A DNA stretch of 64,000 nt from Vulcanisaeta moutnovskia 768-28 (GCF_000190315.1 NC_015151.1:868001-932000), one strand, 5' to 3'; shown: positions 1-8,309, counted from the first letter of the stretch. The notes: generated by a model not told the origin, from the letters alone. A program made the numbers and translations.

Positions 1-84
1 ATACGTCTGCTCAAACCTTCTCCTCTTCGCCTTGGCCTTGGCCTCCGTAACTGCCTTCACCATTGCATCAAGGTTGAAGCTCAT
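1..84 (-). CDS. rpl1: 50S ribosomal protein L1 (uL1), N-terminal part only
   Basis: Only the first 28 codons are in the window; the gene runs off the left edge. The visible start is a short alpha-helical stretch rich in Ala, Lys and Glu ending in KRRRFEQTY, which corresponds to the N-terminal helix and the R-x-F-x-Q segment of archaeal uL1, the L1-stalk protein that binds 23S rRNA. Identity rests largely on context: it follows uL11 on the same strand, the usual archaeal order SecE-Spt5-L11-L1. A TATA-like element (CTTTAATAAG on the minus strand, 110-119) sits about 27-30 bp before the ATG, so it may have its own promoter as well as read-through from L11. Confidence 0.8.
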   Translation of the reverse strand, partial: MSFNLDAMVKAVTEAKAKAKRRRFEQTY

Positions 85-185
85 AATCGCGTACTGTAAA
101 AGAAACCCCTTATTAAAGCATTTTTCCCTACTTACTGGGCAAATTTTAAGGATGTTCACTATGGCCTTATTAACCAGGTCCTATG

Positions 186-704
186 TTATAACCTACCTTC
201 CTGTTTAAGTAGTTCCTCATATTTAGATATTATATTATCAAAGGAACCAGTTTCTAGTTCCTTCAAGGTTTGTTTCGGGTCCTTACCGTTAATTGTTATA
301 CCAATGCTCCTGCAGGCACTTATCACTTGTTTAAGGGCGTTCTTGAAATTCTTACTCCTTAGCTCCTCCCACTTTATGTAGGCTATCTCGGCAAGTTTCT
401 CAATACTTATATCGCCAATTAACTCCTTAACTGCTTGGTGACTCCCTGTATCCTTACCAACGGCCTTCATTATTAAATCAGCGAGTGATGGAAGTTCTGG
501 CTTTACTTCAAAGTTCTTTGTATCTTCGTCTACCTCAATTTCAACAAACACATTATTAATGCCATAATTAGCGAGTATCTTCGTCTTTTTATTAATCTCC
601 TCAGTAACCTTACCCACATCAACTCCATACTGGCTTAATTGCTGAACCGCAGGACCGCCTGCCTTACCCGGCGCAATAGCTATCTTAACTACTTTCTTCG
701 CCAT
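186..704 (-). CDS. rpl11: 50S ribosomal protein L11 (uL11)
   Basis: This is the rRNA-binding protein of the GTPase-associated centre. The 172-residue protein has the glycine/proline-rich N-terminal domain (AIAPGKAGG near residues 9-17, which contacts the 23S GTPase centre) and the C-terminal rRNA-binding domain ending in the conserved ISACRSIGITINGKDPK region (about 129-145). The length suits an archaeal L11, which carries a short C-terminal extension beyond the bacterial form. It lies between Spt5 (45 bp upstream) and L1. The ATG is supported by an A/T-rich TATA-like box on the minus strand near 728-737, about 27 bp upstream. Nothing looks abnormal. Confidence 0.96.
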   Translation of the reverse strand: MAKKVVKIAIAPGKAGGPAVQQLSQYGVDVGKVTEEINKKTKILANYGINNVFVEIEVDEDTKNFEVKPELPSLADLIMKAVGKDTGSHQAVKELIGDISIEKLAEIAYIKWEELRSKNFKNALKQVISACRSIGITINGKDPKQTLKELETGSFDNIISKYEELLKQEGRL

Positions 705-749
705 ATCGTAGGACCCGCCTAATGTAGGTATTTAACGTTTTTGCTATTA

Positions 750-1214
750 TTACTTACTTTCAACTTTCCTAACACCCTTAATATTCACGATAATAGGCAT
801 TGTGCTTGATGAGTCAAGTAACTCCAGGTAAACCTGACCTCTCTGTCTATCAATGTCCACGACCTTACCCCTATAACCCTTAAACGGCTCAACAATTATC
901 TCAACAACATCACCAACATTAATCTCCACAGGCTTCGCCAAACTGCTCACTATTTCATCAATACTCATGACGCCTCTAACCATACCCCTATAATGCTTAA
1001 TTCCCGTAGCCAGATCCTGTATTTCATACGGCATGGAACCCTCAACAAAAACAAATCCCTTAAGTGTAGGTAGAACAACTATTGCGGAAATCCTAACCTT
1101 ATCAAGGCCCTTATGCTCAGCCCTAGCCTTGAGCATGAAGGCCACATTATACTCCTGATTACCCACAGCCCTAAGGGCATAAGCCCTACAGCTCATCTGT
1201 TCTGTATTGCTCAT
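750..1214 (-). CDS. spt5: Transcription elongation factor Spt5 (NusG homologue)
   Basis: This archaeal Spt5 should bind the RNA polymerase clamp with Spt4 and increase processivity. The 154 residues contain an N-terminal NGN domain (about 10-95, with the LPTLKGFVFVE strand-turn) and one C-terminal KOW domain (about 98-150, GDVVEIIVEPFKGYRGKV). That is the standard archaeal architecture. It sits between secE and rpl11, as in most archaea. A strong TATA box (GTTTTATAACC, minus strand 1236-1246) is centred 27 bp before the ATG, so the gene probably has its own leaderless promoter in addition to any read-through from secE. Confidence 0.95.
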   Translation of the reverse strand: MSNTEQMSCRAYALRAVGNQEYNVAFMLKARAEHKGLDKVRISAIVVLPTLKGFVFVEGSMPYEIQDLATGIKHYRGMVRGVMSIDEIVSSLAKPVEINVGDVVEIIVEPFKGYRGKVVDIDRQRGQVYLELLDSSSTMPIIVNIKGVRKVESK

Positions 1215-1235
1215 TAACTTCCCCTAAGTCCAATA

Positions 1236-1246
1236 GGTTATAAAAC
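1236..1246 (-). promoter_or_regulatory. TATA box of spt5
   Basis: The minus strand reads GTTTTATAACC, centred at 1241, exactly 27 bp before the spt5 ATG at 1214. That spacing places transcription start at the start codon, i.e. a leaderless mRNA. The surrounding 195-bp gap (1215-1409) holds only this promoter and a weak CCTGG/CCAGG inverted repeat at 1378-1395. Confidence 0.65.
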
Positions 1247-1409
1247 TTGCCTAGCCGTTCTGCGGATTTATGGATGTTTATGAGTACTTATGATGACTTA
1301 GCAACATAAATCACCTATTATCTTTTTCGTTCATTAGATCCTGATTTCCTTGATTTTAAAGTACTTTAGTTAGTAAACCTGGGTCCTAAGCCAGGAGGGA
1401 TTAATGCCT

Positions 1410-1715
1410 TTATTTACGGCCAAGACCTCTCGTACTTAGTAATACCAGTATAAGCATTACGGCCAGTATTATGATTATTGTAAGTATAATAATTAGATTA
1501 AGTGGATATGGCAGGCTAAAGTTGGCGCTACTCGTTAAATACTGCTGGGCAACACTAAATAGGAATGAGTAAACCCCCAAAATTGCTACTATTAATGAGC
1601 CTAGCTTAAGAATAATCATGTAATTGCTCCTGGTGGGCTTCTTGGCAACCTTGAATATCCAGGCTATTGTACTTAACCAATTCACTATTTTCTTACTCCA
1701 ACTTTCGTGACTCAT
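1410..1715 (-). CDS. secE: Preprotein translocase subunit SecE (Sec61 gamma) with an added membrane segment
   Basis: SecE clamps the SecY channel in the cell membrane. The amphipathic helix plus the KVAKKPTRSNYMIILK segment (about 22-37) is the archaeal SecE signature, followed by the expected transmembrane helix (about 34-60). The protein is 101 residues, longer than the usual single-span archaeal SecE of about 60. The extra C-terminal third (about 70-95) is a second very hydrophobic span ending in a basic tail (RGLGRK). Context between ftsY and spt5 supports the call. A TATA box (CTTTATAAT, about 1738-1748, minus strand) lies about 27 bp before the ATG. Confidence 0.85.
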   Translation of the reverse strand: MSHESWSKKIVNWLSTIAWIFKVAKKPTRSNYMIILKLGSLIVAILGVYSFLFSVAQQYLTSSANFSLPYPLNLIIILTIIIILAVMLILVLLSTRGLGRK

Positions 1716-1763
1716 TACATGGATTGTGAATAACCAGTATTATAAAGCCTTTTCTAGCCATAA

Positions 1764-2681
1764 TTATAGGATTAATTGCCTAAAGAATTCCATTTTATTA
1801 AACGGCCTTAGATCATCGTATCCTTGCCCAACGCCCAGGAAGTAAATGGGCTTCTTGAGTTCGTATAGGAAGGTCAGTATGGCACCACCCTTTGGATACG
1901 CATCAACCTTAGTGACTATTAAGCCATCAATCCTCACGTACTTACTGTAGTATTTAGCGATATCTAGGGCTTCATTGCCGAGTAGTGCGTCGGCTATGAA
2001 TATTGACAGGTCCGGCCTACTAACCCTCTGTATCTTACTTAATTCATTCATTAGGTTTATGTCAGTATGCATCCTACCTGCCGTATCAATCATTACGTAA
2101 TCAATACTCCTAACCTTAGCGTGACTTATGGCGTCATAGGCAACCGCGGCTGGGTCTGAACCATAACTATGCTTTATAACCCTAACACCAAGCTTGGTTG
2201 CATGCCCCTCTAATTGCTCAATGGCCCCAGCCCTGTAGGTATCCGCAGCAGCCCAAACAGCCGTATAACCCCTTCTCATTAATTGATATGTTATCTTAGC
2301 TATTGTCGTTGTTTTTCCATAACCGTTAGGACCCAGGAATAGAAGAACTACGGGCTTCTTATTTTGAAGGATTCTCGTGACTTCACCCATGAAATCTACA
2401 TCAGGTATATCATTAAATAACTTATTCATTACATCAAGAATTCCATTCCTAATCATTGATTCCTTATCACCAAACCTAGGCACCTTAATTCCCCTCAAGT
2501 AATTAATTATTGCATCACATATTGCATCAGCGACATCAACAGCCACATCAGACTCAACAAGCTGCATGAATAGCTCGTCACGAATTTCACTAAGTTTATC
2601 TTCACTTAATTCCGTGGTTGTTATCGAATTCACTATTGTGTTTGTGAATGATTTAAAGGCATTTTTCAACTTATCAAACAT
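1764..2681 (-). CDS. ftsY: Signal recognition particle receptor FtsY
   Basis: This GTPase receptor docks SRP-ribosome complexes at the membrane. The 305 residues comprise a short helical N domain (1 to about 90) without the long acidic A domain of bacteria, then the G domain. The P-loop GPNGYGKTTT is at about 117-126, followed by the insertion-box DTYRAGAIEQL, DTAGRMHTD (G3), TKVDAYPKGG (G4, normally TKxDxxAKGG) and the closing GQGYDDLRPF. All catalytic motifs are present. It lies 11 bp downstream of prefoldin alpha, and this LX-pfdA-ftsY order is typical for archaea, so the three are probably co-transcribed. Confidence 0.96.
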   Translation of the reverse strand: MFDKLKNAFKSFTNTIVNSITTTELSEDKLSEIRDELFMQLVESDVAVDVADAICDAIINYLRGIKVPRFGDKESMIRNGILDVMNKLFNDIPDVDFMGEVTRILQNKKPVVLLFLGPNGYGKTTTIAKITYQLMRRGYTAVWAAADTYRAGAIEQLEGHATKLGVRVIKHSYGSDPAAVAYDAISHAKVRSIDYVMIDTAGRMHTDINLMNELSKIQRVSRPDLSIFIADALLGNEALDIAKYYSKYVRIDGLIVTKVDAYPKGGAILTFLYELKKPIYFLGVGQGYDDLRPFNKMEFFRQLIL

Positions 2682-2692
2682 TAAGTAACACC

Positions 2693-3148
2693 TTATTGCG
2701 TAGGTTGTTGCTGCCTAACAGCTGCGCTGATATAGAGTAGGAAGTTATCAATATCCGTTATCCTCTTGGTTATATCGGCTGATTGAGAATCAAGTTTTGA
2801 CTTTAAGTCTTCAAACTCCTTAATCCTTTCATCAATGTAATTAATAGCGTATGGAATATCCATCTCAATTACGAAATTGGCACCAACACTAACCAGAACC
2901 TTCTCGCCCTGAGCTGGCGAAGCCCTGATGAAAATACCTCCACCAACTCCAGCATATGTATCCTGAACCTCACCCTTATTTAATAATGTCAGCATGTCCT
3001 TGGCGCTCCTTAATTCATTTATTGATTGTGTTATTAATGCGAGGTTCTGTCTAATAACATCAAGTAGCGCTGCTAGGGAATTTCTCTCCTCAATTAACCT
3101 CTCAATATCCTCCCTCGTTATTACTATTCGCTGTGGTTGTTGAGACAT
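2693..3148 (-). CDS. pfdA: Prefoldin subunit alpha
   Basis: This is a subunit of the jellyfish-shaped prefoldin hexamer that holds unfolded proteins for the thermosome. The protein is two long coiled-coil helices joined by beta hairpins (central VQDTYAGVGGGIFIRA and KVLVSVGANFVIEM segments), the alpha-class pattern with four hairpin strands. The frame is open to 3163, but I choose the ATG at 3148 (MSQQPQRI). A GGTGA ribosome-binding site lies 8 nt before it, and the longer version would overlap the preceding LX gene. The short tail QQQPTQ is the expected flexible end. FtsY follows 11 bp later. Confidence 0.93.
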   Translation of the reverse strand: MSQQPQRIVITREDIERLIEERNSLAALLDVIRQNLALITQSINELRSAKDMLTLLNKGEVQDTYAGVGGGIFIRASPAQGEKVLVSVGANFVIEMDIPYAINYIDERIKEFEDLKSKLDSQSADITKRITDIDNFLLYISAAVRQQQPTQ

Positions 3149-3156
3149 TGACCAAT

Positions 3157-3405
3157 TCACCACTTAATTAATGATTCCATTGATAATAATTGTAAAATAT
3201 CATTACGTTTAATCTCATCCTTACTTATCTCCTTAACATCCTCAATCCTAATCATACTCCTCTTCAACTTATGCCTACTCCCTAACTCGCTATACGCTAT
3301 CTCTACAGCCTCACTCGGCTTTGTAGCTATCAACTCCAGCGAAAATTTCTGCCACTGCATACCAATCCTCATACGTCCTACAACCTTGTAAATCCTAATC
3401 GACAC
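3157..3405 (-). CDS. rpl20a: 50S ribosomal protein LX / L18Ae (eL20)
   Basis: This small archaeal large-subunit protein is homologous to the N-terminal half of eukaryotic eL20. The sequence IYKVVGRMRIGMQWQKF followed by ELIATKPSEAVEIAYSELGSR matches the LX fold and length (about 80 residues). Start choice: an ATG at 3414 gives 85 residues, but the TATA box (minus strand GATTAAATATT, 3425-3435) is centred about 26 bp from the in-frame GTG at 3405, so I favour the GTG. It heads the LX-pfdA-ftsY-secE-spt5-rpl11-rpl1 series and is divergent from MBF1. Confidence 0.88.
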   Translation of the reverse strand: MSIRIYKVVGRMRIGMQWQKFSLELIATKPSEAVEIAYSELGSRHKLKRSMIRIEDVKEISKDEIKRNDILQLLSMESLIKW

Positions 3406-3489
3406 GTGAAGCATTTAGGCATGAAATATTTAATCTTTTCCCAATATGTTTTTAAAGAAGTGCTGCCCATATTAATTAGGTGATTGGTT

Positions 3490-4029
3490 ATGGTCTTAAC
3501 ATGTGACGTTTGCGGTGCGCCAATAGAGGGTGAACCCGTTATTGTGGAAATTGATGGCGCCGTATTAACACTATGCCAGAGGTGCGCCCGTAAGTACGTA
3601 GGTGTTAAGGGCGTTAAGGTGATTAAGGGCTTGTCACAGGTCCAGGTAACGCAACAACCAATGACTATAGTTAGGCATGAGTCTAGGAGAGGTGTTACGT
3701 ATAGAATTAATAAGCCGAGGATTAATGCTGATAAGTACGAGGTTATTGATAACTATGCTGAGTTAATTAGGGAGGCTAGGGAAAGCCTTGGTATGAGTAG
3801 GGACGTATTGGCTAAGGTCATTGGGGTTAAGGAGAGTATTTTAAAGAGGATTGAGGATGGCCAATTAATACCGGATATTGAACTCGCTAGAAAGCTTGAG
3901 AAGGTTCTCGGTATCAGCCTATTAAAGGAGGCTGAGGATGTAGGCATGGAAACTCAGAAACCTGTTAGCAAGTCTTTAACCTTAGGTGATGTGGTAACCC
4001 TTCGTGAGAAAAATAAAGAGAGACAGTAG
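3490..4029 (+). CDS. mbf1: Multiprotein bridging factor 1 (MBF1), zinc ribbon plus HTH
   Basis: This archaeal MBF1 associates with the ribosome/translation machinery. An N-terminal zinc ribbon (CDVC near 4-7 and CQRC about 30-33) is followed by a flexible linker and a Cro/C1-type helix-turn-helix (LIREARESLGMSRDVLAKV to about residue 145). This is the archaeal MBF1 layout, about 180 residues. The ATG at 3490 is preceded by AGGTGA, a usable ribosome-binding site; an in-frame TTG at 3484 is an alternative leaderless start. It is transcribed divergently from LX with both promoters in the 84-bp gap, and hflX and tfe follow on the same strand. Confidence 0.92.
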   Translation: MVLTCDVCGAPIEGEPVIVEIDGAVLTLCQRCARKYVGVKGVKVIKGLSQVQVTQQPMTIVRHESRRGVTYRINKPRINADKYEVIDNYAELIREARESLGMSRDVLAKVIGVKESILKRIEDGQLIPDIELARKLEKVLGISLLKEAEDVGMETQKPVSKSLTLGDVVTLREKNKERQ

Positions 4030-4103
4030 GGATTCACATCTTTAGTCTCCTTAATTACGGGGTAGCCAGTATATTTACCACTTAAAATGGTCGTTGTGGC
4101 AAT

Positions 4104-4113
4104 AGTTTTAAAT
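4104..4113 (+). promoter_or_regulatory. TATA box that sets the hflX start
   Basis: AGTTTTAAAT is centred at about 4109, 29 bp before an in-frame GTG at 4138. It lies inside the longer reading frame that opens at 4087. No comparable box lies 27 bp before 4087. This is the main reason for preferring the shorter protein. Confidence 0.5.
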
Positions 4114-4137
4114 AACGAATCAAGCCAAAATGCCTTA

Positions 4138-5250
4138 GTGAGTAGTAATAGGGCCAGAGCCTTATTGCTTATTGCTGATGATGTTGGGGAGAATAGGATT
4201 AGGGAATTTCAATTGCTAAGTGAAGCTGGTGGTTATGAAGTTATTAATACGGTAATACAGAGGAGAAGACCTGACACACGTTATTACCTAGGCATTGGTA
4301 AGTTAAGCGAGGTTGAGTCGCTTATTGATTCGTTTAAGCCCGACGTGGTTATCACGTATCATCAGTTAAACCCAATACAGTACGTTAACCTTGAGCGTAG
4401 GTTAAGGACTAGGGTGATGGATCGGGTACTGCTAATACTCGAGATTTTTGGAAGGAGGGCTGGTAGTAAGGAGGCTAAGCTTCAGATAGAATTAACTAGG
4501 CTTAGGCTTGAGATTCCAAGGGTTAGGGAGTTCATTAGGCTTGCCAAGATGGGTGAGCAGATTGGGTTTTATGGTGGTGGTGAGTACGCTATTGAGGCCT
4601 ATTATAGGTATATGATGAGGCGTATTGCGCATATTAGGAGAGAATTGAATGCCATCAAGAGAAGGAGAGAGTCTCTTGTGATTAGGAGGAAGGATTATGG
4701 ATTACCACAAGTCGCCCTTACTGGCTATACATCCGCTGGCAAGACAACATTATTTAATCGACTGACTAAGGAGAATAAGTATGTTGATGGTAAACCCTTC
4801 GCAACACTGGATACTTATTCAAGGCTTGTAAACTTCAATGGGGTTAATGCAATATTGACGGACACTATAGGGTTTATTGATGATATACCACCATTACTCA
4901 TTGAGTCATTTTACGCAACAATTGCCGAGGTACTTAATGCGGATTTAATACTCTTCATGCTGGATGTCAGTGATGATTACCAGGAATTCTCTAGAAAATT
5001 CGTAAGTTCAGCAAAGATATTTAATGATCTAGGGATATCTAGGACTAGTGTTTTACCTATTCTTAATAAAATTGATTTAACCAACGGCATTGATATTACC
5101 GATAAACTAAACCTTGTGGAAAGCGAGTTCAGTAATTACGTAATTATATCCGCTAAGGCCGGTATTGGTATTGATGATTTAAAGAATGCAATAAGGAGTA
5201 GATTAGAACCCTTAATTATTAGTAAGAAGCGTGAAGGTAGTAAGGAATAA
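4138..5250 (+). CDS. hflX: GTPase HflX
   Basis: This ribosome-associated GTPase of the OBG-HflX family splits or rescues stalled ribosomes. The N-terminal HflX domain (RRPDTRYYLGIGKLSEV, then the RVMDRVLLILEIFGRRAGSKEA region) is followed by a helical linker and a G domain: P-loop GYTSAGKTTLFN, DTIGFIDDIPPLLIESF (G3), NKID (G4) and a SAK-type G5. The open frame begins at ATG 4087 (387 residues). I prefer the GTG at 4138 (370 residues, MSSNRARALL) because a TATA box lies 29 bp before it. The TFE gene starts 25 bp after the stop. Confidence 0.93.
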   Translation: MSSNRARALLLIADDVGENRIREFQLLSEAGGYEVINTVIQRRRPDTRYYLGIGKLSEVESLIDSFKPDVVITYHQLNPIQYVNLERRLRTRVMDRVLLILEIFGRRAGSKEAKLQIELTRLRLEIPRVREFIRLAKMGEQIGFYGGGEYAIEAYYRYMMRRIAHIRRELNAIKRRRESLVIRRKDYGLPQVALTGYTSAGKTTLFNRLTKENKYVDGKPFATLDTYSRLVNFNGVNAILTDTIGFIDDIPPLLIESFYATIAEVLNADLILFMLDVSDDYQEFSRKFVSSAKIFNDLGISRTSVLPILNKIDLTNGIDITDKLNLVESEFSNYVIISAKAGIGIDDLKNAIRSRLEPLIISKKREGSKE

Positions 5251-5275
5251 AACTCTTTAGGTTAATGAATCATTA

Positions 5276-5812
5276 ATGGTTGAAGACTTGGAAACATCCT
5301 TATTCCTTGAATACGCAAGGAGAAAGATGGCCTTTGAGTATGATAATGAGGAGGTAGGTGAATTAGCCGTTAAGATACTAAGTACATTAATAGAGAGGAA
5401 TGAGGCAATACCTGATGAAACCCTCGCCCTAATACTGGGCATAAGCGCCACGGAGATTAGGAGGGTATTACACGTTATGCATAAGGCAGGCCTTGTCGGC
5501 CTTATCCGCGAGTCTACTGATCAGTATAGGTATGAGTATAAGTGGTTCATTAATAAGGACTTCATTAGGAAGTTCCTCATTCAACATATTAATGATGTTG
5601 CAGCTAAGCTCATGCGTAGAATAAATACCTTAAGCACAACAACACTCTACATATGCCCAACATGCTTCAGGAGCTACACACTTGATGAGGTTTATGAGTA
5701 TGACTTTAGGTGTCCAAGGGACGACACGGAATTAGTACAGGCGGATGCCCCCTCGGAAATAGCGTTCCTTACGAGTACTGTTAAGAATTTACGTAGGGAA
5801 GAAACTGGATAA
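5276..5812 (+). CDS. tfe: Transcription factor E (TFE alpha) with incomplete zinc ligand set
   Basis: This homologue of TFIIE-alpha helps open promoters and stabilise the clamp of RNA polymerase. The N-terminal winged-helix domain (about 5-95) has the expected ISATEIRRVLHVMHKAGLV recognition region, then a helical linker and a C-terminal zinc ribbon. In the ribbon C127, C130 and C146 are present but the fourth ligand position is Asp149 (CPRDD instead of CPxCG). The downstream DAPSEIAFLTSTVKNLRRE tail is helical. A TATA-like stretch (GGAATAAAAC, about 5243-5252) lies 27 bp before the ATG. Confidence 0.93.
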   Translation: MVEDLETSLFLEYARRKMAFEYDNEEVGELAVKILSTLIERNEAIPDETLALILGISATEIRRVLHVMHKAGLVGLIRESTDQYRYEYKWFINKDFIRKFLIQHINDVAAKLMRRINTLSTTTLYICPTCFRSYTLDEVYEYDFRCPRDDTELVQADAPSEIAFLTSTVKNLRREETG

Positions 5813-5845
5813 TCTAAATTTTACAATCTCACAACTTCACCTAAA

Positions 5846-7198
5846 TCAGTACTTACCTTTAGATAATACCCTGGCAGCTGTGATGAGTGGGTGCCATATG
5901 GGAGCTGTCGGTGGTGAGTATGACAGGTCAGCAAAGAAAAAGTCGTCAATTACCGCTCCCTTACCTATTAATGCGGCGGCAATATCTATGTAACCAGCAA
6001 CTATCTTATCAGGCCCAATAATCTGTACACCAAGGACTCTACCACTTGACTCATCCATTGTCATTTTAATACTAACCTGCACACCACCTGGATAGTAATG
6101 AGCAGTTGTTCTAGCCTTAATACTCGCTGACACCGGTTTAAATCCCTCCTCCCTAGCCTGCCTCTCGGTTAGTCCTGTCCTAGCAACATATAGACTAAAC
6201 ACCTTAGTCACTGCCGTGCCTAATACACCTGGGAACTTCAGGAACCTACCCTTAACAGCATTCGCACCAGCCACCTGCCCCATCTTATTAGCCGGCGGCG
6301 CCAGGGCAATGTACATCCTCTTCCCAGTGATTAGGCTCCAGGTCTCGGCAACATCGCCTGCGGCGTAAACATTCGGTACAGAGGTCTCCATATACTCATT
6401 AACCCAAACAGCCCCCGTCTCACCAAGCTTTACACCAGCCTTAACTGCAAGATCCACGTCTGGCCTAACGCCAACACCCATAATCACCTTATCGACATTA
6501 TACTCACCCTTCTCGGTGACTACCTTGCTCACATGCCCATTAATGCCTTTAAATCCAACAACCTTCTCATTAAGGTGAAGCTCAACGCCATTCCTAGTGA
6601 GTTCATCACGAATTAGTTTAGCCATATCCTCGTCAAATGTTGTCGGTAATACATGAGGCATCATTTCAAACAGAAGTATTTTCTTACCGAGGTTCCTAAG
6701 TGCCTCAGTAACCTCGAGGCCTATATAACCGCCACCAACCACGGCAACAGTGCTCGCCTTCTCAACCTCCTCCCTCAATTTAGGAGCCTCATGTGGAAGC
6801 CTAAGCGTTAATATGCCGTTCAGGTCATGGCCCTCAACGGGGAGCGTTATTGGCTTAGCACCAGTAGCTATTATTAACGTATCCCATTGATACTTAGTGA
6901 TATCATTACCCTCCTTGGCATACACCACCTGACTCTTCAGATCTATGTCATAGACCTCCGCATTAATCTTAACCACTATCTTTCTCTCCTTAGCGAACTC
7001 CTCTGGGGTATATATGGCTAGGTCTTGGGCCTCCTTAACAACGCCGCCAATATAGTATGGTATTCCACAGGGTGCATGACTTATGTATAAACCCTTATCA
7101 AGCATTACTATCTCTGCCTCAGGATCAAGTCTTCTAGCCCTAGCAGCCGCTGAAGCACCGGCAGCACCACCACCCACAATAACAATGCGTTTACCCAT
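5846..7198 (-). CDS. FAD-dependent pyridine nucleotide-disulfide oxidoreductase, CoA-disulfide reductase/NADH oxidase type
   Basis: This flavoprotein probably reduces CoA disulfide (or O2 or sulfur species) with NAD(P)H in the cytoplasm. It has an N-terminal FAD Rossmann motif (VGGGAAGASAA, 8-18), the single redox-active Cys44 in SHAPCGIPYYIGG typical of CoADR/Nox enzymes, an NAD(P)-binding GGGYIGLEV around 175, the second FAD motif YAAGDVAE, and the C-terminal dimerisation domain (residues about 330-450) with the Tyr-rich TAHYYPGG segment. The 450-residue length fits. It is a single gene with a TATA-like CTAATTAAG (7222-7230) 28 bp before the ATG. The physiological substrate cannot be told from sequence. 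Confidence 0.88.
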   Translation of the reverse strand: MGKRIVIVGGGAAGASAAARARRLDPEAEIVMLDKGLYISHAPCGIPYYIGGVVKEAQDLAIYTPEEFAKERKIVVKINAEVYDIDLKSQVVYAKEGNDITKYQWDTLIIATGAKPITLPVEGHDLNGILTLRLPHEAPKLREEVEKASTVAVVGGGYIGLEVTEALRNLGKKILLFEMMPHVLPTTFDEDMAKLIRDELTRNGVELHLNEKVVGFKGINGHVSKVVTEKGEYNVDKVIMGVGVRPDVDLAVKAGVKLGETGAVWVNEYMETSVPNVYAAGDVAETWSLITGKRMYIALAPPANKMGQVAGANAVKGRFLKFPGVLGTAVTKVFSLYVARTGLTERQAREEGFKPVSASIKARTTAHYYPGGVQVSIKMTMDESSGRVLGVQIIGPDKIVAGYIDIAAALIGKGAVIDDFFFADLSYSPPTAPIWHPLITAARVLSKGKY

Positions 7199-7251
7199 AT
7201 ATTACCGAAGGCCTATTATGACTTAATTAGCTTTTCCATTATGTTAGTGCT

Positions 7252-8196
7252 TCATCCACAATTACCATCAAGTCTTTCCAATAATTCATTAATTATCCTC
7301 CTGGCAGTTAACAAATGTCTCCTTTTAATAGGGTATTGAATTACTAAATCATTGCCAGTGTTCACCTTATTTGTAACGCCATACTTAATGCACTCGGCCA
7401 CGTACCTACTCACGTGTGGTGTTAATGTCCATGCTATTAATTCATGAATAATACCATCATCAACCACACTGGGAATTCTTTTCATCATCTCCATAAATGT
7501 TAATGCAACTAGGTATTGCTTATCAAGGAGGTAATGAAGGAATTCATGAACCGCAGTATCAATGATATTACTGATGCTATTTACCGTAGGATTCACCTCA
7601 ATAATGGCGTTGATTATCCTGAGTAAATCCCATATTGATAATGCTATTACTTCATCACCATTTATAGTCATGATCTTACCATAAACAGTTGGATTATGGG
7701 TAAGTACTACCCTTGGAGTCTTAATGCTGAATACATTACTTAATATGGAAATTGCCTTTAATACTAACTGGAAGTAAGTGCTTGAATTATTCCTTGCAGT
7801 ATTTACCTTTTCATCAACATAGTATTCACAGTCACGATTGCATAACACCATTAATTTAGTCATTAATGAGGACTTTGTTCTTATGGTTATGATGTACGTA
7901 CGATCACGCCCATACCTCATGCTGCTTAGGGATATGTACTTATCAATATTATAATCTCTTAGGAGGGACTTCTCAGTATCTTTAATGATTATGATACGTT
8001 CACCTTCATTCGGCATCAACCTAGGGTTACTTGAGCCTAGTAAGTTGAGTATTAGTTCAAGGGTTGATAATGTGATTTTCAATTTAATACGTTGCTTATT
8101 GAATAATAATGCTATTGCATTTATTGCCTTAAGATTTGTTGTGAAGTCTTCCTGAAGTTTCCCAGCGTAAGTCCATGATGAATAATTAAGCAGCAT
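7252..8196 (-). CDS. Uncharacterised HExxH (zincin-like) putative metallopeptidase
   Basis: I do not recognise the family. The 314-residue protein has no signal peptide or membrane span, so it is probably cytoplasmic. Residues 213-221 carry an HExxH motif (DTAVHEFLHYLL, His217, Glu218, His221) preceded by hydrophobic residues as in zinc metallopeptidases. Glu252 in IIHELIAW, 31 residues later, matches the position and ExxA-like context of a gluzincin third ligand. The first 200 residues have alternating strand/helix character with no motif I know. It stands alone between the CoADR-like gene and the divergent ggt. Function as a peptidase is inferred from the motif only. Confidence 0.6.
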   Translation of the reverse strand: MLLNYSSWTYAGKLQEDFTTNLKAINAIALLFNKQRIKLKITLSTLELILNLLGSSNPRLMPNEGERIIIIKDTEKSLLRDYNIDKYISLSSMRYGRDRTYIITIRTKSSLMTKLMVLCNRDCEYYVDEKVNTARNNSSTYFQLVLKAISILSNVFSIKTPRVVLTHNPTVYGKIMTINGDEVIALSIWDLLRIINAIIEVNPTVNSISNIIDTAVHEFLHYLLDKQYLVALTFMEMMKRIPSVVDDGIIHELIAWTLTPHVSRYVAECIKYGVTNKVNTGNDLVIQYPIKRRHLLTARRIINELLERLDGNCG

Positions 8197-8309
8197 GATA
8201 ATTATCCCTAACGGATCTTACTCTACTTAGCCCAATTAAATGATTTCTTTAATGCATTAATTACTTTTTGCGCAATACTCTAAAAGTGTGAAGCAGTGCG
8301 GTTAGGTGC

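Noticed and set aside
1284-1345. C/D-box-like sRNA: ATGATGA followed about 50 nt later by CTGA in the gap before secE
   Set aside because: No internal D' and C' boxes and no clear guide complementarity that I can check; the two short motifs occur by chance often in A/T-rich DNA.
1378-1395. CCTGG...CCAGG inverted repeat downstream of secE
   Set aside because: A 5-bp stem with an 8-nt loop is too weak to call a terminator, and archaeal terminators are usually T-runs.
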